Of a stretch of DNA of 64,000 nt, positions 36,252 through 45,099 are shown one piece after another. Positions within the stretch are counted from its first letter, which is position 1; every line of letters starts with the position of its first letter. The DNA is from Neoalteromonas facilis. GTDB lineage: Bacteria; Pseudomonadota; Gammaproteobacteria; Enterobacterales; Alteromonadaceae. Location of the stretch: assembly GCF_002807665.1 (NCBI RefSeq), contig NZ_PEAY01000001.1, forward strand, positions 806,001-870,000. Reading direction: 5' to 3'. The position numbers were made by a program, and so were the translations under genes. The notes beneath the pieces are model-generated. The model worked only from the letters and a program-made list of their open reading frames with translations, searched no databases and was not told the DNA's origin.

Positions 36252-36358
36252 ATCACGTCTTTTCTGAGGATGAGAATTTAACTACACCGTACGAGCAGTA
36301 CTGATGTTTGCGCAAGGTACATTAGCACAGAGATTTAATAATGTGGGAGTTTTAAATA

Positions 36359-37351
36359 CTAACGTGTCGTGGCTGTAGCTTGAAGGCCCTGATGATTGCG
36401 GATCACCTCGACTATGGCATCAGATTCTCGCAAACGTCGTATTTCATCAAACACTACAGCAGCTTCATAGTATTGGTTCTTAAGATAACCAAACCATTGC
36501 TTGATGCGGTTAGGATAATAGCGACCTTTGTCTCCGAAAATTTCATAACCCGAATAGGCGACGAGCCAATCTGTCACTTCTGACCACGGCATCGGGGCAT
36601 GTTGGTGCTTGATATGCAGCGCAAGGTTTGGCATTGACAGTGCGCCTCGCCCTACCATCAACTGTTGGCACTGAGAAACATCAACACACCTTCGTGCATC
36701 AGCTTCATTCCAGATTTCACCATTGGCGATAATGGGGACTGAACATTGTGCTTTAACTTTAGCAATCCAATCCCAGTATGCGGGAGGTTTGTAGCCATCT
36801 GTTTTTGTCCGAGCGTGAATGGTAATGGCTGACGCGCCGGCTTCCTCCAACGCCCTGACATTGGCAAACACCTGCTCTTTTTCCTCAAAGCCTAAGCGTA
36901 TTTTGGCTGTAACAGGTAGCTGCTCATCAACCTCAGATCTCACTGCTGACACAATCGCGTGCAATGTCTCTGGCTCATTCAATAACACTGCGCCACCACG
37001 GCTCTTATTCACCGTTTTGGCTGGGCAGCCAAAGTTAATATCAACGCCCGGAGAGCCAAGCTCGACAGCCTTTGCTGCGTTATACGCCATCCATTGTGGG
37101 TATTGCCCTAGTAGCTGGACGCGCACGGGCACTCCGCTAGGTGTTTTGCCGCCTTCGCGAAGTTCAGGACACAAACGATAGAACACGTGATTGGGAATTT
37201 TTTGTTCTACGACACGCACAAACTCAGTCACACATAGGTCATAGCCCCCAATGCGCGTAAGCATATCTCGCATAAGGTGATCGACGACTCCTTCCATCGG
37301 AGCCAACATAACGGTTAAAGGTGTGTTGCCGGACGTGTTCACTGCAAGCAT
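36359..37351 (-). CDS. dusC: tRNA-dihydrouridine(16) synthase DusC
   Basis: A 330-residue FMN barrel of the Dus family. It has LAPMEGVVDHLMRDML at the N-terminus, GVDINFGCPAKTVNKSRGGAVLL with the catalytic Cys, TAKIRLGFEEKE, ITIHARTKTDGY and ANGEIWN. DusC is chosen over DusA and DusB because of the APMEGV start and short C-terminal domain ending in a helical RNA-binding region (RIKQWFGYLKNQY). It reduces U16 of tRNA. It is monocistronic. Confidence 0.88.
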   Translation of the reverse strand: MLAVNTSGNTPLTVMLAPMEGVVDHLMRDMLTRIGGYDLCVTEFVRVVEQKIPNHVFYRLCPELREGGKTPSGVPVRVQLLGQYPQWMAYNAAKAVELGSPGVDINFGCPAKTVNKSRGGAVLLNEPETLHAIVSAVRSEVDEQLPVTAKIRLGFEEKEQVFANVRALEEAGASAITIHARTKTDGYKPPAYWDWIAKVKAQCSVPIIANGEIWNEADARRCVDVSQCQQLMVGRGALSMPNLALHIKHQHAPMPWSEVTDWLVAYSGYEIFGDKGRYYPNRIKQWFGYLKNQYYEAAVVFDEIRRLRESDAIVEVIRNHQGLQATATTR

Positions 37352-37423
37352 TACCGCGGTTAAAATGGGTGGCGTAGTGTAATCGTTTCCGCGATAACAG
37401 CCAAACGGATATAGAGGAATTCG

Positions 37424-39160
37424 TTACTCTGTAACCAATTGCTTGGCTATTTCATCCAATTCGTCCCGCATTTGCTTACAACGCGTTAAAAATTCACGCT
37501 GATTTTCCTGATAAGCAAAATAGTGTGCCAACAAATGTTTTGCCTGATGTTGGGTTTGCTTCGTCGGTTGTAGCAAGTAATCGACCAGATCTAAGGCGTC
37601 ATCAACAATACTGGTTTTAGCGTCTTTGACCGGTGACAATGACTCTATCAAGCGACAAACGTGCTCTGGCATATGCCATAGACGGCAAACGAAAGCACTC
37701 ACTGATACTGTACTGGTACCCACCACGTAATGCTGGTAGCGATTCTTTTCCCGCCATGTGGGATATTCATCAAGCTGTTCGGTGCATTCGACCATTTTAG
37801 CGGGCAAACAAAAGTACAGTACCATTTCGCCAATATTGTGAAGTAGTGCAGCTAAATAACTATCTTCAATAATATCTTTGGCCAACCCTTTCGCTTCACC
37901 CAACAACTCTATGACGTGAGCTGTCAGCAGTGCATTATGCCAGAATGATGCATAATTGAATTTGCTACTGATCCCAGAAAAGGTTTTAGCTGAAACGATG
38001 GCCAAGGTTAACGCATATAGCTTTTCGACCCCAAAAATGGCAATCACGGCCTGCTTTAAGTTTGCTACCTTTACGTGCGAGTACATGCTGCTATTGGCAA
38101 TTTTCATGATCTTAGCGACTAACACCGGGTCGTTTTGCAACAACTCTATAATTTGTTCAATCGTTGATTCTGAATCTTTCAGGCAATCAAGTAATTTGCT
38201 GACAGTGGCGGGTAAATGGGGTAATTGTTCGGCGTCAACAATATCGTGAACGTCGCGTTCCACTGCCAATAGAACATACTGCGCTTGGATCTTAGCTGGC
38301 GACATGCCCTGCCATTTTTTAAATGAACGTTCAAAGGTCGCTCGGTCAGAAAACCCCAGCTTATCGGTTACATCACTGATTGAATGACCAGTAAACAACA
38401 GAGATAACGCTTGTGCATTGCGGGCGGCTGATACGATATCTCTAAATTTTAAATCTTCGTTTTGTAGTTTGCGACTTAACGTTCGCTCGCTCATCGCTAG
38501 CTTGGCCGCGACGGATGATTGTGACAATTCAGACCACTCTTGCGTGCGCATCACTTCACGCACCACTGCAAATTCAATATTCGCTTGATTTTTATGGCCT
38601 CTGCGATAAATGTTTAGCTGCCGCTCCAACGTTTGATACACGCGCTCATTGGCGTTGCGCATAGGCCGAGACAAATGTTCTTGAGAGATTTTCAAACGAC
38701 ACAACAAATTATTATTCGAATCAAAGGTGTTACCCTGCCAAGGCGAAAACAGTGTATTTACCTGACATTCGCCCCAACCTTCGTTCAATAAGCCTGACAA
38801 GCGAAGTTGTTGAACTAACACACCGCACAAAACACATTGAGCAGCCAACACTTCCGATTGCTCGCTGATGGTGATGGTCACACCTGATACAGACGTGGTC
38901 AGCACAAACAGTGATTGATTGTCACTGATTTCCTCAAGCATCATCACTAAGATGTCGAGCCAAGACCCCACAGTTACGCTCGCAGCCAATGTGCTGGCAT
39001 ACAACCCAAGACTTTCCGCAGCAATCTGATGGCCAGCATTGAAAAGCACTTGGCAGGTAGACTCATCTAGCTTAAGTGACTTGGGCGTACTGCTAATGCC
39101 ATTCGCCTGCATGACTTCTGTGATGAGATTAAGCACTCGCTGTTTAACTTCTAGTTCCAT
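37424..39160 (-). CDS. AraC-type HTH regulator fused to an HDOD domain
   Basis: A 578-residue protein with two modules. Residues 1-190 resemble the N-terminal domain of OruR/ArgR-like AraC regulators. An AraC HTH follows (about 200-295, with SSVAAKLAMSERTLSRKL and ISDVTDKLGFSDRATFERSF). Residues 305-510 are an HDOD domain (AEQLPHLPATVSKLLDCL, NDPVLVAKIMKIANSS, YLAALLHNIGEMVLY) with HN in place of HD, so it is not a phosphohydrolase. HDOD domains act in signalling. The combination on one chain is unusual. It is monocistronic. Effector and targets are unknown. Confidence 0.85.
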   Translation of the reverse strand: MELEVKQRVLNLITEVMQANGISSTPKSLKLDESTCQVLFNAGHQIAAESLGLYASTLAASVTVGSWLDILVMMLEEISDNQSLFVLTTSVSGVTITISEQSEVLAAQCVLCGVLVQQLRLSGLLNEGWGECQVNTLFSPWQGNTFDSNNNLLCRLKISQEHLSRPMRNANERVYQTLERQLNIYRRGHKNQANIEFAVVREVMRTQEWSELSQSSVAAKLAMSERTLSRKLQNEDLKFRDIVSAARNAQALSLLFTGHSISDVTDKLGFSDRATFERSFKKWQGMSPAKIQAQYVLLAVERDVHDIVDAEQLPHLPATVSKLLDCLKDSESTIEQIIELLQNDPVLVAKIMKIANSSMYSHVKVANLKQAVIAIFGVEKLYALTLAIVSAKTFSGISSKFNYASFWHNALLTAHVIELLGEAKGLAKDIIEDSYLAALLHNIGEMVLYFCLPAKMVECTEQLDEYPTWREKNRYQHYVVGTSTVSVSAFVCRLWHMPEHVCRLIESLSPVKDAKTSIVDDALDLVDYLLQPTKQTQHQAKHLLAHYFAYQENQREFLTRCKQMRDELDEIAKQLVTE

Positions 39161-39458
39161 GGATGCATTTTTAGTGTGGTTATGCAGGTATTCGTAAACC
39201 TAGCGTTTATATGAGTATTATAGAGCCTAGAGTGTAACCATTCTCGGTATCTGGATTAAAGTGTTTTATCTATCAAACAACCATTAAACGTTAAAAAAGT
39301 TATTCAAAACTGAAGGTTAAGTCGTTTTAGCCTGACTTTTGCGCCGCCTTTAGTTCATGCTGTGTTGTAAAACTCTATGCAGAATCTGTGGCACTTTCAG
39401 CTTTGTGAAAGTGCACGCACCATACCCCTATGTGAGATCCACTAGGCTTAACAAGTTT
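39161..39458. other. Intergenic region upstream of the AraC-HDOD gene
   Basis: About 300 bp without a convincing gene. The stretch next to 39160 is AT-rich and should hold the promoter of the AraC-HDOD gene on the minus strand, but I cannot single out a good -35/-10 pair. A small ORF that starts inside it reads into the 9-bp repeats and the tRNA and is rejected. Confidence 0.4.
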
Positions 39459-39512
39459 GAGTTTGCTGAGTTTGCTGAGTTTGCTGAGTTTGCTGAGTTT
39501 GCTGAGTTTGCT
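39459..39512. repeat. Six perfect tandem copies of a 9-bp unit
   Basis: The unit GAGTTTGCT is repeated six times without interruption and is preceded by a partial copy (AGTTT). The period is a multiple of three, but no credible gene runs through it. It lies about 20 bp beyond the terminator of the tRNA operon. Copy number is likely to vary between strains by slippage. Confidence 0.9.
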
Positions 39513-39533
39513 ACAAGGATATGCCAGTACAAA

Positions 39534-39563
39534 CAAAAACACCCGCAAATGCGGGTGTTTTTG
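39534..39563. terminator. Bidirectional intrinsic terminator of the tRNA-Ala/Glu operon
   Basis: CAAAAACACCCGCA (39534-39547) pairs with TGCGGGTGTTTTTG (39550-39563). Read on the minus strand it follows the tRNA-Glu gene by four bases, and its T-rich flank forms a U-tract. It is close to a perfect factor-independent terminator. Confidence 0.85.
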
Positions 39564-39567
39564 TATA

Positions 39568-39643
39568 TGGCGTCCCCTAGGGGATTCGAACCCCTGTTAC
39601 CGCCGTGAAAGGGCGGTGTCCTAGGCCTCTAGACGAAGGGGAC
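39568..39643 (-). tRNA. tRNA-Glu (UUC), copy 2
   Basis: 76 nt including encoded CCA. The acceptor stem GTCCCCT/AGGGGAC, D-arm CTAGAGG, anticodon loop CCCTTTCACG with anticodon TTC, and TTCGAATC T-loop are all intact. It is identical to the copy at 39809-39884 and is the last gene of the operon. Confidence 0.97.
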
Positions 39644-39656
39644 AGAAACTTGGCTT

Positions 39657-39674
39657 GTTGAAGTCACCTTCAAC
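39657..39674 (-). repeat. Hairpin preceding tRNA-Glu copy 2
   Basis: GTTGAAG-TCAC-CTTCAAC, a perfect 7-bp stem located 14 nt 5' of the tRNA in the transcript. The same element precedes the other tRNA-Glu (39898-39915) with an altered loop. The 164-bp spacer further contains CGCTGG/CCAGCG and the palindrome GTTGACAATTGTCAAC (39711-39726). These are likely RNA-processing structures. Confidence 0.55.
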
Positions 39675-39808
39675 ACTGCGTTGCTCCGCCGCTGGCTAAC
39701 CAGCGATGTTGTTGACAATTGTCAACGACGAACCTAGAACAAATTGAACCTTACGGTTCATGTCAGAATGTCTCTGACTGCTCCTTTGAATTAACCACCA
39801 AAGGAAAA

Positions 39809-39884
39809 TGGCGTCCCCTAGGGGATTCGAACCCCTGTTACCGCCGTGAAAGGGCGGTGTCCTAGGCCTCTAGACGAAGGGGAC
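39809..39884 (-). tRNA. tRNA-Glu (UUC), copy 1
   Basis: 76 nt including CCA, identical to the downstream copy. Anticodon TTC lies in CCCTTTCACG. It lies between tRNA-Ala and the second tRNA-Glu on the minus strand, in one transcript running from the promoter at 40141-40169. Confidence 0.97.
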
Positions 39885-40015
39885 AGAAACTTGGCCTGTT
39901 GAAGTGACCTTCAACTGCAATGTTCTGTCGCTGCTTTGCAGCGTGTTGTTATCAATTACTATCTAACAACGTACCTAGAACTATTAACTCATTTAACTGA
40001 GTGCTATCCGGATAT

Positions 40016-40091
<76 letters not shown>

Positions 40092-40140
40092 GGCTATTGG
40101 ACCTGACTCTTGCTGAGTCCGTTCCGTGACAGCGGGGCGC

Positions 40141-40169
40141 ATTCTAGGCATCAGACCTTAATGTGTCAA
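40141..40169 (-). promoter_or_regulatory. Strong sigma-70 promoter of the tRNA-Ala/Glu operon
   Basis: On the minus strand: perfect TTGACA (complement of 40164-40169), a 17-bp spacer, then TAGAAT (complement of 40141-40146). The bases after the -10 are GC-rich (GCGCCCCGC), the discriminator typical of stable-RNA promoters under stringent control. It sits directly downstream of gltX. Confidence 0.85.
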
Positions 40170-40177
40170 TGGTTTTT

Positions 40178-41587
40178 TTACGAATTTTCGCGCTTTTCGA
40201 TATATTTCAAAGCATTGTCTATTCGTTGTACAACCTTTGATTGAGAAATCAACGATAAGGTCAAATCAAGCGATGGAGAGTTACCGCCCCCCGTAACAGC
40301 AACACGTAAAGGCATGCCCACTTTCCCCATGCCAATTTCCAACTCTTCTGCTGTTTGATTAATACAGGCTTGAATGTTGGTGCCATTCCACTCACTGATT
40401 TCCGCTAGCTTTTGGCTAACCAATTCTAATGCTGCTCGAGCGACAGGACGCAAATGCTTTTTCGCTGCGTTTTCATCAAAAGCTTCATAGTCTTCATAAA
40501 AATAGCGACTGATGCTAGCCAATTCAGCCAAGGTTTTCACACGATCCGCCTGAACTTCAATGACTTGCTCAATTGTCGGGCCGTTCGTCACGTCTATCCC
40601 CTGCTGCTCAAAGTGCCATTGAGCATGACTCGCTACTTCACTGGCCGGCAATGTCTTAATATAGTGTTGGTTAAGCCAGATAAGCTTTTCGGTATTAAAT
40701 GCTGAGGCCGACTGACCAATCGCATCCAATGAGAACAACTCAATCATTTCTTCTTTAGAGAAAATTTCCTGATCACCATAAGACCAGCCTAATCGAACCA
40801 AGTAATTCAACACCGCCTGCGGCAAGAAACCATCGTCACGGTATTGCATAACGCTGACCGCACCGTGGCGCTTTGATAACTTCTTACCGTCATCCCCTAA
40901 AATCATTGAGACATGCGCATACTCTGGTACTGGTGCACCCAAGGCCTTAAGGATATTAATTTGGCGAGGCGTATTGTTGATATGGTCCTCTCCTCTCACT
41001 ACATGGGTAATCCCCATATCCCAATCATCAACGACTACACAGAAGTTATAGGTTGGTGTTCCATCGCTGCGCATAATGATCAAATCATCCATTTCAGCAT
41101 TCGCGATTTCAATTTTACCGCGTACGTGATCGTCAAAAACGACAGTACCTTCTAGAGGATTCTTAAAACGAATAACGAAAGGTTTATCACTCGGATGATC
41201 GGTTCTGTCCCTCCAGGTCCCTGGATAACGTGGTTTTTCACCTTTAGCTTTTTGTGCTTCGCGAATGGCGTCTAGTTCATCTGCGGGCATAAAGCATTTA
41301 TACGCTTTGCCTTCAGCTAATAACTGATCTATGACCGATTTGTAACGGTCAAAACGGTCGGTCTGATAGATTGGCCCAACATCGGCATCCAATCCCAACC
41401 ACTGCATACCGTCTAATATCGCTTGTTTGGCTTCATCAGTAGAGCGCTCAATATCGGTATCTTCTATTCTGAGTACGAATTGTCCACCCTGACTTTTTGC
41501 ATAGAGCCAAGAATATAATGCCGTTCTGGCACCACCTACGTGAAGATAGCCCGTTGGGCTGGGAGCAAATCGAGTGACAACCGTCAT
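40178..41587 (-). CDS. gltX: Glutamyl-tRNA synthetase
   Basis: A 469-residue class I synthetase. The HIGH-type motif is in [17 protein letters not shown], the KMSKS-type motif is [10 protein letters not shown] near residue 240, and the anticodon-binding C-terminal domain is complete. The ATG at 41587 has GAGG eight bases upstream. A GTG three codons earlier is less likely. It charges tRNA-Glu, whose two genes lie just downstream. A -10-like TAGAAT (complement of 41617-41622) followed by GCGCGC suggests a promoter close to the start. Confidence 0.97.
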   Translation of the reverse strand: MTVVTRFAPSPTGYLHVGGARTALYSWLYAKSQGGQFVLRIEDTDIERSTDEAKQAILDGMQWLGLDADVGPIYQTDRFDRYKSVIDQLLAEGKAYKCFMPADELDAIREAQKAKGEKPRYPGTWRDRTDHPSDKPFVIRFKNPLEGTVVFDDHVRGKIEIANAEMDDLIIMRSDGTPTYNFCVVVDDWDMGITHVVRGEDHINNTPRQINILKALGAPVPEYAHVSMILGDDGKKLSKRHGAVSVMQYRDDGFLPQAVLNYLVRLGWSYGDQEIFSKEEMIELFSLDAIGQSASAFNTEKLIWLNQHYIKTLPASEVASHAQWHFEQQGIDVTNGPTIEQVIEVQADRVKTLAELASISRYFYEDYEAFDENAAKKHLRPVARAALELVSQKLAEISEWNGTNIQACINQTAEELEIGMGKVGMPLRVAVTGGGNSPSLDLTLSLISQSKVVQRIDNALKYIEKRENS

Positions 41588-41883
41588 AAAAAACACCTCT
41601 AAATCAATTGGCGCGCATTCTACAATAGCTGCGGATTGAAGCGAACCCCTTCAGCAAAACAATTAACGATGGAAACGATTAAGTTACAATCGATGTGTAT
41701 ATATTCTTTATTGCCTATCCCGCCCCGCTCGCTTCTTTTATAACAACAGCATTTTTTAATGCCCCCTGAATATGCGCTTGTAAAATAAATCCATTCTTTT
41801 CCACTGCACACCTTAAATTGCGTCATTCTCATCTAATGGGTGTTTACAAAATAGGCAAACGAAACTAACTCTCAAATTTACGG
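41588..41883. other. Divergent intergenic region between gltX and tRNA-Val
   Basis: About 300 bp holding the gltX promoter region on the minus strand and the approach to the tRNA-Val promoter on the plus strand. A 70-codon minus-strand ORF here (41620-41832) has atypical composition, with CCCYKR and no recognisable fold, and overlaps the gltX promoter, so I do not accept it as a gene. Confidence 0.5.
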
Positions 41884-41911
41884 TTGACAGCTAATATTAC
41901 AACTCTATAAT
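41884..41911 (+). promoter_or_regulatory. Consensus sigma-70 promoter of the tRNA-Val genes
   Basis: TTGACA (41884-41889), a 16-bp spacer and TATAAT (41906-41911). The following bases, ACCGCCC, form a GC-rich discriminator as in the tRNA-Ala promoter. The first tRNA-Val begins 33 bp downstream. Confidence 0.9.
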
Positions 41912-41944
41912 ACCGCCCACTTAACCGCTTCAGCGGGAAAAGAT

Positions 41945-42020
41945 GGACGCTTAGCTCAGTTGGGAGAGCATCGCCCTTACAAGGCGAGGGTCACTGGTTC
42001 AAGCCCAGTAGCGTCCACCA
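41945..42020 (+). tRNA. tRNA-Val (UAC), copy 1
   Basis: 76 nt including CCA. It has acceptor stem GGACGCT/AGCGTCC, anticodon TAC in CCCTTACAAG and a complete T-arm. The position next to gltX corresponds to valU/X/Y in E. coli. Confidence 0.97.
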
Positions 42021-42049
42021 CTCTTTTCTTATTAAGTATCAGACTCTTA

Positions 42050-42125
42050 GGACGCTTAGCTCAGTTGGGAGAGCATCGCCCTTACAAGGCGAGGGTCACT
42101 GGTTCAAGCCCAGTAGCGTCCACCA
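42050..42125 (+). tRNA. tRNA-Val (UAC), copy 2
   Basis: 76 nt, identical to copy 1, 29 bp after it and in the same transcript. Anticodon TAC. No terminator with a T-tract follows immediately. The original downstream part of the array appears to have been displaced (see the fragment at 43163). Confidence 0.97.
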
Positions 42126-42166
42126 TCTTTTAAATCAAACACTTACACATCATTACGAACCACAAT

Positions 42167-42469
42167 GTGATTCAGAATAGACTAAATCTGTGTCTAATCT
42201 GTGACAAAACGTGTCAAATTCGTGCACACCTGTTAGGCGGGCCTAATGTAGGTTATCAATGGGACTTCTCCGAGCGCTTAAACGGACGAGGAAGTATAGT
42301 CCATTTGATTAAACCCATTACATTTAATACTCGCAAAAGAACTTACGGCATTAAATTGCGGTTTGCTCATACGACTCTTGATGAAAAACTTCCTTATGTA
42401 CTTGACCAATTCGAGTTCGTAAAGTCAGTAAATCAAAGTGAGACCTTCTGGCTATCAAAACACACATAA
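42167..42469 (+). CDS. Uncertain hypothetical ORF between tRNA-Val copies and TspO-like gene
   Basis: A 100-codon ORF starting at GTG with no clear ribosome site. The first 35 codons look non-coding. From about residue 35 on (GYQWDFSERLNGRG, then IVHLIKPITFNTRKRTYGI) the composition is protein-like. It may be the remnant of a longer gene whose 5' end was lost when the tRNA array was disrupted. I recognise no family. Confidence 0.3.
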   Translation: MIQNRLNLCLICDKTCQIRAHLLGGPNVGYQWDFSERLNGRGSIVHLIKPITFNTRKRTYGIKLRFAHTTLDEKLPYVLDQFEFVKSVNQSETFWLSKHT

Positions 42470-42684
42470 GTCACTTTCTTTAACTGTTGCGCGCGTGATT
42501 TTGACCTCGTCAGCACACGCGTTAGTTCTTCAGCGTCATATCCAAGATTAAATTTACTACTGAATTTTCGATTACTCAAAATGTTCCTTTTACCCAAATC
42601 GTCGTATTACACAATTAACAATAACAACAGGTATAAGGCATAAGTTCTCGTATCTGGTGGTAGCTAACTTCAGGAACTGAGTTT

Positions 42685-43080
42685 ATGTCATTTATGGAAT
42701 GGTACAACGCACTTGTAAAACCATCTTGGACACCAGACCCATCATTTATTGGCACAATGTGGTCCATTCTTTATCCCATAATCATAGTGTCTTTTTTATT
42801 TGTTTTTATTCAGGGATTCAGAAATAAAATACCTAGGCGTGTGATGCTTCCATTTGCAATAAACCTTGTTGCAAATATCATTTTCACTCCTATTCAGTTT
42901 GGGCTGCGGAACCTAACCCTAGCCTCATTAGATATACTTATTGTTTGGGGAACAATTGTATGGATGATGATCGCAATTTGGAAACACTACCGTATCATCG
43001 CGATTGCTCAAATTCCCTATTTGATTTGGGTTTCCATTGCGACGGTGCTGCAAATTACGATTAACATTTTGAACTTTTAG
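42685..43080 (+). CDS. TspO/MBR-like tryptophan-rich membrane protein
   Basis: A 131-residue protein with about five hydrophobic segments. The opening MEWYNALVKPSWTPDP, followed by GTMWSILYP, matches the TspO/peripheral benzodiazepine receptor family, which binds porphyrins. Typical TspO proteins are 150-165 residues with more conserved tryptophans, so this is a short and divergent member. AGGA lies about eleven bases before the ATG. It sits alone inside the disrupted tRNA-Val array. Confidence 0.65.
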   Translation: MSFMEWYNALVKPSWTPDPSFIGTMWSILYPIIIVSFLFVFIQGFRNKIPRRVMLPFAINLVANIIFTPIQFGLRNLTLASLDILIVWGTIVWMMIAIWKHYRIIAIAQIPYLIWVSIATVLQITINILNF

Positions 43081-43162
43081 CGAGATTAATTTAACGATGG
43101 GCTACCACCGGCAAAAGCTGAAGACTTAGCTAAAAAGGTGTCCGGGTTTATCGACCACTACA

Positions 43163-43214
43163 CATCGCCCTTACAAGGCGAGGGTCACTGGTTCAAGCCC
43201 AGTAGCGTCGACCA
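43163..43214 (+). pseudogene. 3' fragment of a third tRNA-Val gene
   Basis: The 52 bases from CATCGCCCTTACAAGG to the CCA are identical to nucleotides 25-76 of the intact tRNA-Val genes, except for one C-to-G change in the acceptor stem (GCGTCGACCA). The D-arm and 5' acceptor strand are missing, so it cannot fold as tRNA. After the CCA, CTCTTTT is shared with the 3' flank of copy 1. The nine bases TCGACCACT occur just before the fragment (43151-43159) and again at its end (43208-43216). Confidence 0.85.
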
Positions 43215-43332
43215 CTCTTTTGAAAACACTCGACTAGTCATTAAAAGCAAATTTTAAATACTACAAAGGAAATTAGATAACCCCTAAGCGGTAGCTTATA
43301 CTCATCTGAATCCTCATTAACGATGCGGTCGT

Positions 43333-45081
43333 ATGGATTTTCTAATTTCAGTTTCAGTCTTTCTGGCTGCTTGTCTTATTGCCGTCCCATTATTTCAAGG
43401 TATGCGCTTGGGTGCGATTCTCGGGTATCTTGTTGCAGGCGTGGTAATAGGCCCCTCGGTTTTGAATATCATTGACGACCCCTACACTATCCTGCATTTC
43501 GCTGAGCTTGGAGTTGTACTGTTACTTTTCGTTATTGGCCTCGAATTATCCCCTAGCATGCTGTGGAAAATGAGGACGTCAATACTAGTTAGCGGCGGTA
43601 GCCAACTCATGATGACTGGGTTAAGTATCACAGCCATTACACACTACGCATTCGGTTTTTCTTGGCCACAATCAATAACAGTGGGGTTAGCTTTGGCGCT
43701 TTCATCTACAGCATTTGCCATTCAATTGATGAACGAGCAACGCATTCTCAAAACACCGCCCGGGCAACAAGGCTTTTCAATTTTATTAATGCAGGATGTA
43801 GCCGTTATCCCTATCCTACTGATAGTCGCATCATTTTCGCCGCTGCAAAACAATGATGCTCCTGCGTGGTACATCAGTGTAACAGTTGTCATTTCAGTAT
43901 TAATCATTGGAAAGTTTTTCATCAATCCTTTTTTACGGTTAATCGCTAAGTTTGGCAATGCCGAAGTCATGACAGCTGCTGCACTGTTTATTGTGTTAGT
44001 CACAGCATTGGCAATGTACAAGTCTGGACTATCCATGGGAATGGGGGCATTTATAGCTGGGATTTTACTCGCAGACAGCAGTTTCAAACATCAGTTAGAG
44101 AGCGAAATAGAACCTTTTAAAGGGCTTCTTTTGGGCTTGTTTTTTATCGCTATTGGTATGACGCTCGATTTAAGCTTGCTGATGAAGCAACCGGTTCAGA
44201 TTTTCACCCTAACCATTGCCTTAATTGCCGTTAAAAGCGTGATTGTATTTGCCATTTTGAAAATGACTAAACAGTCTAATACCGATTCTTCCCGCGTCGG
44301 TTTGATGCTGTGCCAAGGTGGTGAATTCGCGTTTGTAGTCATGACATTAGCCGTTTCACAATCAGTATTACCAGAACACACCGCGAATATAGTCAATTTG
44401 GTCGTTGGATTATCGATGGCATTAACTTCTCCAATCGTCATCATTCAAAGTACGCTATTCAACACCAATAATTGCCCGCCGGTTTACGATAATCATCAAG
44501 TTACAAGTGAACCCACCGTTATTATTGCTGGATTTGGTCGATTTGGGCAGATCACAGGCAGAGTGTTGTCTGCGAATAATATTGCTTTTACTGCTATGGA
44601 TAAGGATGCAGAGCATATCGAGTTCGTAAAAAAATTCGGACACAAAGTCTACTTCGGCGATGCAACACACTCTGAACTGCTTAAACACGCTGGTATCAAC
44701 AGCGCCCAAATTGTATTAATCGCAATTAATAACATGAAAGAAATCTCAACACTCGCCAGATTAATCAAAAGAGAGTTTCCACATATTAGGATAATTGCAA
44801 GAGCGCACAATCGAATGCATGCAGTAGAACTTTCTAAAATGGGGGTTGATAGTGTTATTCGGGAACTTTTCACTGGCGGTATAGATGCTTGTCGCAGTGT
44901 TTTATCCGAAATAGGGTATACACCCAATCAAGCCGATAGAATGCTTGATATCTTTTCTCAACATGACGAAGACATGCTTCAACACGCAATCAACAGTGAT
45001 TTATCGACACAAGGCTTAGTTGATAGGGGTAACCTTGGCCGGCAAGAGCTTATTGAACTGTTTGAAAAAGATAGAGAATAG
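43333..45081 (+). CDS. Monovalent cation:proton antiporter, KefB/KefC type (CPA2)
   Basis: A 582-residue protein. Residues 1-380 form a CPA2 antiporter membrane domain, with the conserved GVVLLLFVIGLELSP and MQDVAVIPILL segments. Residues 395-520 form a RCK/TrkA-N domain (IIAGFGRFGQITGRVL, then the acidic MDKDAEHIEFVKKFGHKVYFGDAT). This is the layout of glutathione-gated K+ efflux systems. No KefF/KefG ancillary gene is adjacent; pirin follows instead. It likely exports K+ or Na+ in exchange for H+. Confidence 0.9.
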   Translation: MDFLISVSVFLAACLIAVPLFQGMRLGAILGYLVAGVVIGPSVLNIIDDPYTILHFAELGVVLLLFVIGLELSPSMLWKMRTSILVSGGSQLMMTGLSITAITHYAFGFSWPQSITVGLALALSSTAFAIQLMNEQRILKTPPGQQGFSILLMQDVAVIPILLIVASFSPLQNNDAPAWYISVTVVISVLIIGKFFINPFLRLIAKFGNAEVMTAAALFIVLVTALAMYKSGLSMGMGAFIAGILLADSSFKHQLESEIEPFKGLLLGLFFIAIGMTLDLSLLMKQPVQIFTLTIALIAVKSVIVFAILKMTKQSNTDSSRVGLMLCQGGEFAFVVMTLAVSQSVLPEHTANIVNLVVGLSMALTSPIVIIQSTLFNTNNCPPVYDNHQVTSEPTVIIAGFGRFGQITGRVLSANNIAFTAMDKDAEHIEFVKKFGHKVYFGDATHSELLKHAGINSAQIVLIAINNMKEISTLARLIKREFPHIRIIARAHNRMHAVELSKMGVDSVIRELFTGGIDACRSVLSEIGYTPNQADRMLDIFSQHDEDMLQHAINSDLSTQGLVDRGNLGRQELIELFEKDRE

Positions 45082-45099
45082 CAACTTAGCAAAAGGAAA

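Noticed and set aside
39459-39512. CRISPR array
   Set aside because: The 9-bp units are directly adjacent with no spacers and no cas genes are present.
39357-39608. An 83-codon ORF with EFAEFAEFA repeats
   Set aside because: It is produced by translation of the 9-bp DNA repeats and ends inside a tRNA-Glu gene; there is no ribosome site.
41620-41832. A 70-codon minus-strand ORF upstream of gltX
   Set aside because: Odd composition, no family pattern, and it covers the probable gltX promoter.
42126-43216. A complete integrative element at the tRNA-Val genes
   Set aside because: No integrase gene and no intact attL/attR pair flanking cargo; an intact tRNA-Val copy stands between the first copy and the fragment, so only a relic can be claimed.
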